The notes under the pieces were generated by a model. The model was not told the DNA's origin, made no database searches, and saw only the letters and a program-made list of their open reading frames with translations. Of a stretch of 64,000 bases of DNA, positions 56,601 through 64,000 are shown piece by piece. The translations under genes and the position numbers were made by a program. Source of the DNA: Apostichopus japonicus (Eukaryota; Echinodermata; Holothuroidea; Aspidochirotida; Stichopodidae); assembly GCF_037975245.1 (NCBI RefSeq), contig NC_092574.1, positions 4,208,713 through 4,272,712 of the forward strand, given 5' to 3'. The first letter of the stretch is position 1. Each line of letters starts with the position of its first letter.

Positions 56601-59600
56601 TGTCCCTGTTTGTAGGTTGTGAATAAGAAAGACAAATTTTGTGCAAACTTTTCACATCCTATTTAAATTTTGCTAGGCAGAGCAAATGTGTCTGTGAACT
56701 GATTCTTTAGACGTAGATATTACAGATAACATTTGGTCTCAGCCAACCGCCCAGCTGTTTGAACTACAGTCAGTTGAGTTCAACATTACTCTGTAAAGCT
56801 ACTGTTTGTATACAATATATATTAACTACTCAACTCAGTGTAAGTCCTGTACAAATCTTAAGCATAAATTTTAATCTGTAAGTACAGTAAGTCTAGCACT
56901 GCAGCCGTACTTATACAGATGTTTATAATGTAAGATTACTGTAGTGTTGGTGAATACTGAATTATAGTCATCTTCAAATGTCATCTGTGGAATCTATTTT
57001 ACAGTCTGACCGTGTATCTCTGATTAACTACTTGTACAGTAGTTACAAACATGATAATGCCTGTACTTGTGATCTGAGAGCCGTTAATCACAGAACTTTA
57101 TCATTAAGCTGTCTCTCGGTGAAGTCTAAATCCCGCCATCGTCATCATTTAGAGATGGTGACAGCTGGCTCCGTCTGCCAAATGTGCTGAATCCTCCTGT
57201 CGCTGGACAATCAATAAATATTTTCATTATTGACATTCTCTACTGTAAGTCAGTGCGCTTGGCAGTATGTGTACTGTACATAGCAATATTAGAGCCTAGA
57301 GGTTAACCATTATTATGATGTTAACATGTCTATGATGACATATCTTGGTTTACACTGACTGTGATGGAGGATAATCAGCCCAAAAAGGAAACCAATATTT
57401 ACTGTTGTTCTCCAAGTCTCCAGACGTACTAGGATTTACTTATTAAAGCTGTCGATTGGGTGGCCATTGTGCATGATTGTGATCATTCCATGTAAACTTA
57501 GTACTTTCAAATCTAATGATATTAAAGCCATTTTGGCTGCACCTCTAAGTATTTGTTGATATTAGTAATGTCAATACAGATGAGAGTTTGTGTCCCACAA
57601 ATTTAAATGTACAGTAATGTAAATGGTGTTGTTGTCAACCTTTGATGTATAAATATGGGGCAGTGGAACTCTGTAATGATCAAGTACACCTCTTTGGTAG
57701 AGAAATTAAATTATTTGGACTCCGAAAGCATCATATTTACTGATTAACTCTCCTAGTCTCCCGGAATGACTGAGGAATAACTAGTCTAGTGGTTCAGCGG
57801 GTAGAGCTGTGTGTAATCTGGTGTTGATTGAGGAGTATTGGTCTTGTGGTTCAGCAGGTAGAGCTGTGTGTAACCTGGTGTTGATTGAGGAGTATTGATC
57901 TTGTGGTTCAGTGGGTAGAGCTGTGTGTAACCTGGTGTTGATGAGGAGTATTGGTCTTGTGGTTCAGCGGGTAGAGCTGTGTGTAACCTGGTGTTGATTG
58001 AGGAGTATTGGTCTTGTGGTTCAGCGGGTAGAGCTGTGTGTAATCTGGTGTTGATTGAGGAGTAACTAGTCTGGTGAATCAGCATGTAGAGCTGTGTGTA
58101 ACGTGGTGTTGATTGAGGAATAACTAGTCTTGTGGTTCAGCGAGTAGAGCTGTGTGTAACCTGGTGTTGATTGAGGAGTATTGGTCTTGTGGTTCAGCGG
58201 GTAGAGCTGTGTGTAACCTGGTGTTGATTGAGGAGTATTGGTCTTGTGGTTGAGCTGGTAGAGCTGTGTGTAACCTGGTGTTGATTGAGGAGTAACTAGT
58301 CTGGTGGATCAGCATGTAGAATTGTGTGTAACGTGGTGTTGATTGAGGAGTATTGGTCTTGTGGTTCAGCGGGTAGAGCTGTGTGTAACCTGGTGTTGAT
58401 TGAGGAGTAACTACTGTAGTCTGGTGGATCAGCTTGTAGAACTGTGTGTAACCTGGTGTTGATTGAGGAGTATTGGTCTTGTGGTTCAGCAGGTAGAGCT
58501 GTGTGTAACCTGGTGTTGATTGAGGAGTATTGGTCTTGTGGTTCAGTGGATAGAGCTGTGTGTAACCTGGTGTTGATTGATGAGTATTGATCTTGTGGTT
58601 CAGCGGGTAGAGCTGTGTGTAATCTGGTGTTGATTGAGGAGTAACTAGTCTGGTGGATCAGCATGTAGAGCTGTGTGTAACGTGGTGTTGATTGAGGAAT
58701 AACTAGTCTTGTGGTTCAGCGGGTAGAGCTGTGTGTAACCTGGTGTTGATTGAGGAGTATTGGTCTTGTGGTTCAGCGGGTAGAGCTGTGTGTAACCTGA
58801 TGTTGATTGAGGAGTATTGGTCTTGTGGTTCAGCGGGTAGAGCTGTGTGTAACCTGGCGTTCATTGAGGAGTATTGGTCTTGTGGTTCAGCGGGTAGAGC
58901 TGTGTGTAACCTGGTGTTGATTGAGGAGTAACTAGTCTGGTGGATCAGCATGTAGAACTGTGTAACGTGGTGTTGATTGAGGAGTATTGGTCTTGTGGTT
59001 CAGCGGGTAGAACTGTGTGTAACCTGGTGTTGATTGAGGAGTATTGGTCTTGTGGTTCAGCGGGTAGAGCTGTGTGTAACCTGACGTTGATTGAGGAGTA
59101 TTGGTCTTGTGGTTCAGCGGGTAGAGCTGTGTGTAACCTGGTGTTGATTGAGGAGTATTGGTCTTGTGGTTCAGCGGGTAGAGCTGTGTGTAACCTGGTG
59201 TTGATTGAGGAGTAACTAGTCTGGTGGATCAGCATGTAGAGCTGTGTGTAACCTGGTGTTGATTGAGGAATAACTAGTCTTGTGGTTCAGCGGGTAGAGC
59301 TATGTGTAACCTGGTGTTGATTGAGGAGTATTGGTCTTGTGGTTCAGCGGGTAGAGCTGTGTGTAACCTGGTGTTGATTGAGTAGTAACTAGTCTGGTGG
59401 TTGAGCTGGTAGAGCTGTGTGTAACCTGGTGTTCTGGGCTCTAATCTGTCTAAAGATCCTAGTCACTTTCCCTCTGTGAGGTTTATATAAAATATTTCAC
59501 ATATATTTATGATTGTTTCTGCTTTGATGAAATATTAACGAAATTTTGAATTTATGCTACTAATGATAATGTTAATAACTGTCTAACTTTGAGTTTGTTT

Positions 59601-62600
59601 TCAGTGTGGTTGGTTCTTTCTAACTTGTGATACAGTTTTTTGTTGGCATTAATCGATTATTGTACAGTAGCTTACTGTAGCTTTAGACCAACTCACTCAT
59701 TCTAATTTAATAATACAGAACCAAGTTGCTAGGTTTCTCGTATTAGACACCAAAGAGTTTTACCATTGTTCTCCATCAGCCCTGTCTATTGTTTCAGCTG
59801 CAGTGAGGACTGAGGCTTTAATCAGCGCTAGCGTTGTCTGTCTAAATAACCCAACACATGCTCAAATGCACATGTTAGATGTAATCTCTAGAATTAAGAT
59901 GGCAAAAATAGGTCAAAGCTGGCAAATTATTGTAGAGATTGTCATAGGGGACACTGGGTCAATATTCACTAATTACTCATTCAACAATATCTCTGTATCC
60001 TTGAATCTACTTGAAGAAAAGGACCAGGCTCCAGAAATTTAATTTTGACAAATACATGAAGCAGGGTAATGTGCCTCCAGGCTTCTCAAATGAAACTTGA
60101 CTGGTTTTCCTGGATGAGTCATCCGATTGAAGAAGAAGACTACCACGATGGCATACAGTAATTGCGAATTAAATAGTTAACGGACGATGAGAAAAAGCGA
60201 GTCTCTGCAAATTCGTCGTGAGGATTTGGCTTTTAAATGCGACTGAGAGTGTGCATGGTCATACAGACATACACTGTACGTGTGCATCTGATGGTCACTG
60301 CTTGTCGACAAAATTGATCTGGATTTCTTTGACAGATTGATCTCAATAATAACTGAAGGAGAAAGGATAAAACAGCAATTTCAGTGACAAAGAAGATCTG
60401 TGTCAATGTTTTGAGATAACTGTTCACCAACATTGACAACTTTGACTGTGTTTCGTACCACGTTTAATGCAGATTAATAAAACAAAATAATGAAAAAATC
60501 AAGTCTTTAAAAAGAGGTTCAGTGTCCTCAGTCCTCACTGATGAGTAATTAACATATATCATGAAGTGTTTGTTTTTTTGTTTTGTTTGGCTGTCATTAA
60601 TTCTGAGATACAACACAACAGTTTCTAAATTAAAAGAAATATATTTGGAGGTAAAAGCCATGATAAAAAACTGACAGATTAGTTCTGTGGAATTATAATT
60701 CTTGCTTTTATTTTCTTGGTTGTTAAAAAATACAGACTTTGGAAAGCATCCCTGAATAAATCAAATGAAGTAAAGTTGTGATAATACAACTGTAGAGCAC
60801 ACTGTTTTTTATCTCTCAGAAATATACAGAATCGATCAATTGCTGCCAATAACATTGTTGTAATTGAACTTCAGTTGAAGATCTGTGAAATAGCATGAAG
60901 TGTTGAGAATGCTTTTGAGAGATTTATAGTTCAGACAAATTAGACTGACTTTCCCAACATACATAAGTCTGTAAATAAATTTGTTTTCTAATGACAAGGT
61001 AGCACTATGGGACCCACATGTTTTGGTTACTCTACAATGCTGAAGTTTCAGTAACCTTAGCAATTGTGCTGGTGTGTATGTGTGGGTGTGTGTGTATGTG
61101 TGTGTTTATGTGACGGTCAGATTGTAAACACGATATTTCAAGAAGCAGAGTTGAAGTAACGTCATACTTGATAGATAGATGCCCCATGATGAGTAGATGT
61201 GCCCTATTAGTTTTGATTCCCATCTCGTGAATATTAATGAGTGGGCTGGACTTAACAGAAATTGTTTTAAAGGGCAATATCTCAGCAACCGTACATTATG
61301 TCCGATTTAGTTTATATTTGGGATGGTGATGTAACTACATAGTACATGTATTTGAAACAACAATTAGGCCTACATTTTTTGAGACCATCTGGGCCAACAA
61401 AAATCCGGGCACACTTTTAGGCCAGGGTGGGCCCATTTTATTTTCTACCTCAAATGCGTTTTACAGTAATTTGGATTGCTCTATCTTCCCAGAAATCCAT
61501 CATTCTCAGTGGTCATTACTCGAGAATGTTAATATGTGACCGTTTTCTGATCATTCAGTCTGGCTTGTCTCTGTCTTTAGTTTTATACCAAACTCTTGCC
61601 TAGGACAGTTTTGCTATAGTTTGCTACGTTGTTACCATTGATCAACTTGTAGTTTGTTTGTTGATAAAGACTATTGATGAAGACAATAATATGTTTTAGT
61701 GGAAATCTCGTCCAGGCCTCTTGAAGTTCTCATCCTTTACTGTACATAGTAAGCATCAACTACAGTGTTCCAGTGACATGCAAATATCACACATAATTTG
61801 TAGCGCTAAATCTCCAGAAACAATTTCTATATTAATTCACATTCATGAGTGTTTCTCTCACAGGTTAAGATTTATCCATTTTGCTCATAAAACAATTATC
61901 ACATTGAAACAGTTGTTTATCCTGTTGTTTCATTAAAGCTGATGAGGAACAACTCTCTTGTGTTTGGTATAACTTTAATAAAAGGAATATTATAATTTGT
62001 TATCTTTGACAGATGAAGTTGAACCAATGAGCTCTCCATCTCACAAGACCCACGAGAGGAAGACCAGCGGAGAGGAGAGGTTGTTTAAGAAGCTGGAAGA
62101 TGTAACAGACGTTCAGATTCTTGCGAAGATGCAAGAGGAGAGTAAGTAGTTAAATTCTGGAGAAAACATCTTATTTACTTCGTTCCCCACTTACCTGTCT
62201 CCCCACAACCTATGCACCGCATTCTACCGTGTCTAGAATGCCCTGGTAATCTTTTAAAAAATGAAGGAAGGCCATTAGGGCCAGTGAGGGTGTACAGTGT
62301 TAAAAGATTACCAGGGCATTCTAGACACGGTAGAATGCGGTGCATAGGTTGTGGGGAGACAGGTAAGTGGGTCACTCGTAAATATATAAACCAGTAAGTT
62401 TTATAATAACTCTTTATTTACAATTCAAAACAATTTCATGACTTGGTGTTGTTCACGAAAGACTACATATGAATAACAAAAAAGTGACATAAATATCAAA
62501 TGCTTGACATGAAAAGCAGAAAAATTGTTAAAAATGTTATTTGCTGAATGTCCATCTCTCCTTACCAGTCTCCTGATGAATGATGGTTGTGAGTAATGCC

Positions 62601-63180
62601 ATCATGTGGCATCTACTGTACAGTGATGCCATGTGGATCCACATTGATGCCATGTGGCATCTACAGGGTTGCCATGTGGCATCTACAGTGGTGCCATGCG
62701 GTGTCTACAGTGATGCCATGTGACATCTACAGGAACGCCATGTGACATCAACAGTGATGGCATGTACAGTGATGGCATGTGGCATCTACAGTGATGCCAC
62801 GTCATGAACACGATCTTCCCATTTGCTAAATTTCTATCATAGTAGTATTAGTTTGATAAATACAACCTCCATGTAGACTCGAAAGGACAGGGCACCCTGT
62901 ATATCATATATGCTTTACAAAAACACAATCATAGTGTGCATCGATAAACTCATGGCATCCTCTCTCAAAGGTTTGCGCCAAGCTCTGCATCAATCACCGG
63001 GCACATCCCCAAGGACGAAGATGACAGTTTCTCCAGCAACATCCGAAAAGAATTCCTCCTCCAGGACCTCCAGTCAGGGCAGCATGGAGGGCTTGACGGA
63101 GGAGAAGGGAGATGCAGAGAAGATAACAGCAGCTACAGGGGTGGTGAGGAGGAGGCCTTCGTTTGAGAGAGCCAAAAAGG
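47672..63180 (+). CDS. SLAIN: SLAIN-motif microtubule regulator, first five coding exons (partial)
   Basis: SLAIN1/2 proteins bind EB proteins and ch-TOG at microtubule plus ends and promote growth (family knowledge). The exons found, in phase, are 47672-47991, 49006-49154, 52633-52695, 62013-62141 and 62971-63180. Residues about 9-40 form a coiled coil (KLQDLVDKLEKQNEILRQK). Residues 80-106 are Ser-rich and then acidic (DADDDDTW), leading into the conserved WLYTSPLKAPT segment across the exon 1/2 junction. Exon 2 adds SPYDWIRQDFERPNYDME, and the exon 4/5 junction restores the family's MQEESLRQ. The last exon ends with RRRPSFERAKKG at a probable donor (GGTCAGT). No stop codon is reached, so further exons lie past the window. 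Whether it is a SLAIN1 or SLAIN2 counterpart cannot be settled here; invertebrates may have a single gene. Intron 3 (9.3 kb) is rich in repeats. Confidence 0.9.
47992..49005. other. SLAIN intron 1
   Basis: No repeat family recognised except a C-run near 48388. The 102-codon plus-strand frame at 48616-48924 shows no known family and no flanking splice logic. Confidence 0.5.
50690..51255. repeat. three tandem copies of a ~170-250 bp repeat with AGGTCA half sites
   Basis: Copies near 50700-50880, 50940-51110 and 51110-51255 share ACTTGGACACAATGTTT-like, AGGTCAAAGGTCA-like and AGGACCACATGT-like blocks. The frames here are repeat-derived. It lies in SLAIN intron 2. Confidence 0.85.
51453..52536. 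mobile_element. hAT-type non-autonomous element, 1084 bp
   Basis: The ends are CAGGCTTGGGG and its inverse CCCCAAGCCTG. A perfect 8-bp duplication CAGTGAAT flanks it (51445-51452 and 52537-52544). Both subterminal regions (to about 51605 and from about 52375) hold many copies of TAATCGTAATCGATTAC, in a pattern that is itself inverted. The centre is AT-rich with no transposase. It lies in SLAIN intron 2. Confidence 0.95.
52696..55384. other. SLAIN intron 3, first part
   Basis: AT-rich intron with no exon found. It contains the isolated SINE/LINE tail at 53428-53505. Confidence 0.5.
53428..53505 (+). repeat. retroelement 3' tail (GCGCTATATAA type)
   Basis: GTGAAGTGCTTTGAGAT followed by TTAAAGCGCTATATAAGAAT resembles the tail of the SINE at 600-870. 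No tRNA-like head is visible upstream, so this is probably a truncated SINE or the 3' end of its partner LINE. Confidence 0.65.
55385..55990. repeat. ~60-70 bp tandem repeat in SLAIN intron 3
   Basis: About nine units of the form CTGTAGCAATATATACATGT / GTACAGACACAGCATATACT / GTCATATACTGTACTGTA with length variation. Overlapping Cys/Tyr-rich frames on both strands are artefacts of it. Confidence 0.9.
55991..57784. other. SLAIN intron 3, middle part
   Basis: AT-rich intron with frequent TACAGTA words. Frames at 56142-56411 and 56978-57190 have no family signature and no clear splice context. Confidence 0.45.
57785..59440. repeat. 57-bp minisatellite with a tRNA A-box in each unit
   Basis: About 29 units. 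The commonest is TTGTGGTTCAGCGGGTAGAG / CTGTGTGTAACCTGGTGTTG / ATTGAGGAGTATTGGTC, with a minor class (AACTAGTCTGGTGGATCAGC) at intervals. TGGTTCAGCGGG fits the pol III A-box consensus. The unit is 19 codons, so the array yields long repetitive frames on both strands. The last unit (59395-59440) continues into a degenerate B box (GGCTCTAATCT), as in a full tRNA-like head. Confidence 0.95.
59801..60540. mobile_element. possible DNA element bounded by a 15-bp inverted repeat
   Basis: CAGTGAGGACTGAGG at 59801-59815 has an exact inverse at 60526-60540. The CAGTG end is hAT-like, but the 8-bp flanks (TTCAGCTG and ATGAGTAA) do not match, so the assignment is weak. A 79-codon frame at 59803-60042 starts in the left end and has no known family. 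Confidence 0.4.
60541..62012. other. SLAIN intron 3, last part
   Basis: No exon recognised before the acceptor at 62012. A short GTGTGTGTGTATG-type tract lies near 61075-61110. Confidence 0.45.
62186..62371. repeat. perfect 72-bp-arm inverted repeat
   Basis: The left arm 62186-62257 and right arm 62300-62371 are exact reverse complements around a 42-bp loop. Each arm also holds an internal hairpin (GCATTCTA, 7-nt loop, TAGAATGC). The right arm ends in CAGGTAAGTGGG, a strong splice-donor word. It lies 44 bp into SLAIN intron 4. I saw no target duplication. Confidence 0.95.
62580..62810. repeat. ~22-bp tandem repeat in SLAIN intron 4
   Basis: About ten units of GATGCCATGTGGCATCTACA with shortened and mutated members. 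The inner GATGCCATGTGGCATC is itself close to palindromic. Confidence 0.9.
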
Positions 63181-64000
63181 GTCAGTAGTTTGCAGAACGT
63201 CTAGGTTATGTTGCGTCCTCTCCAGCAAGCATTGTCGGCAAATTTTATGAATAGGATGTAAAGTGAAACTAAGCTTGTGGCAAGTGGTTGGCAAGTGTGT
63301 GGCAATTTTGTGGCAAGTAAGAAGTTAGCAAACAGAATAATAAAAATTTAAGGCAAACAAGATCCAAGCTTGTGATGAGCTGGTGTAATATCATGTCAAG
63401 AACCTTGCCAGTCGTTTGGCGAATCTTGCCTTTTTGAAATCTGAAAAGAAAGCAAAACATTAAGAAAATGAATCCTTCAAGGACTTTGTAATCGGTTATA
63501 TACAGAAGATGGCACAAACCAAGCAAAAAAAAAATATTACTTCAAAGGTGTGATGAATAAAATGGTTACATCTGCTCAGTGTTTAATGATTTTTTTTTGA
63601 CATTTATATTAAGCTTTATACCAGGCTAAAGTTTTCAAGTACTTGAAAGAACCTAAGTTTAAGAGGGATTGAACTTTATATCCCTGCATTGTTATGATTT
63701 CTGACGGCCTGTGGATAGGTGACCATTCCCAGGTATCATTTCTTGCCTTTTCTGGCAGTGTTGAAATGAGTTTGGTTCACACTGCATTATTTATTTATGA
63801 TATGCATGCTTGTAATAGCCATACCGGAACTTTACGTTTTATGTTCAGAGAGATGCTACAATACAGACATTTAATCACGGTCGTGCTGTTAATGAGTACT
63901 GTATATTGGAGATTGCAGGTTCTTAGACACTCTCTTTTCTTACTATTAAAATATTCAGAAGAACGTGGAAAAATGTATAGAATGGCCATGATTAGACACC
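63181..64000. other. start of SLAIN intron 5
   Basis: No further SLAIN exon seen. A short run of GTGGCAAGT-type words occurs at 63275-63320. Confidence 0.5.

Noticed and set aside
57786..59235. Several 60-120 codon frames of a 19-residue repeat on both strands
   Set aside because: The unit is 57 bp, so all copies stay in frame. Both strands are open, and no start, splice or family signal supports coding.
62212..62397. Zinc-knuckle-like frame in the inverted repeat
   Set aside because: The CIGC pattern is too short, and both arms give it on opposite strands because they are complementary.

Overview
This is a eukaryotic nuclear window: every recognisable gene is split by GT-AG introns, and the space between exons is AT-rich and crowded with minisatellites, tRNA-derived SINEs and short non-autonomous DNA transposons. 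Gene content (ANKLE2, AADAT, ALG11, SLAIN and a Reeler-domain first exon) is general animal content. The intron-rich structure, compact transposons and repeat style suggest an invertebrate deuterostome, perhaps an echinoderm. That placement is inference and was not tested.

Layout. 1-8265: repeats, a SINE of each of two families, two small DNA transposons, the first coding exon of a secreted Reeler-domain protein on the minus strand (3969-4182), and a 2.2 kb array of a 39-40 bp unit. 8266-20235: ANKLE2 on the minus strand, rebuilt as 12 in-phase exons (828 codons plus stop), with a 2.2 kb 33-bp minisatellite and a 73-bp hairpin array each touching a splice donor. 20236-30865: no recognised gene; it holds a SINE and a 3.9 kb fold-back structure whose arms are inverted arrays of a ~180 bp repeat. 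30866-39130: AADAT (kynurenine/alpha-aminoadipate aminotransferase), plus strand, 12 exons, 425 residues, catalytic lysine at residue 263. 39131-42347: 3' flank and a hAT-type MITE with a perfect 8-bp target duplication. 42348-46692: ALG11, minus strand, 3 exons, 476 residues, with an intron almost filled by a 2.2 kb terminal-inverted-repeat element. 47672-63180: the first five coding exons of a SLAIN-family microtubule regulator, plus strand, running out of the window. Its introns carry a second hAT element (1.08 kb, perfect 8-bp duplication), a 57-bp minisatellite built on a tRNA A-box, and a perfect 72-bp-arm inverted repeat.

The genes are not a functional cluster: nuclear envelope reassembly (ANKLE2), lysine/tryptophan catabolism (AADAT), ER N-glycan assembly (ALG11) and microtubule growth (SLAIN). 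ALG11 and SLAIN are head to head, 979 bp apart, and could share a promoter region. The most unusual material is in the repeats, and most long open frames in the window are artefacts of arrays whose unit length is a multiple of three. I found no convincing new protein system.
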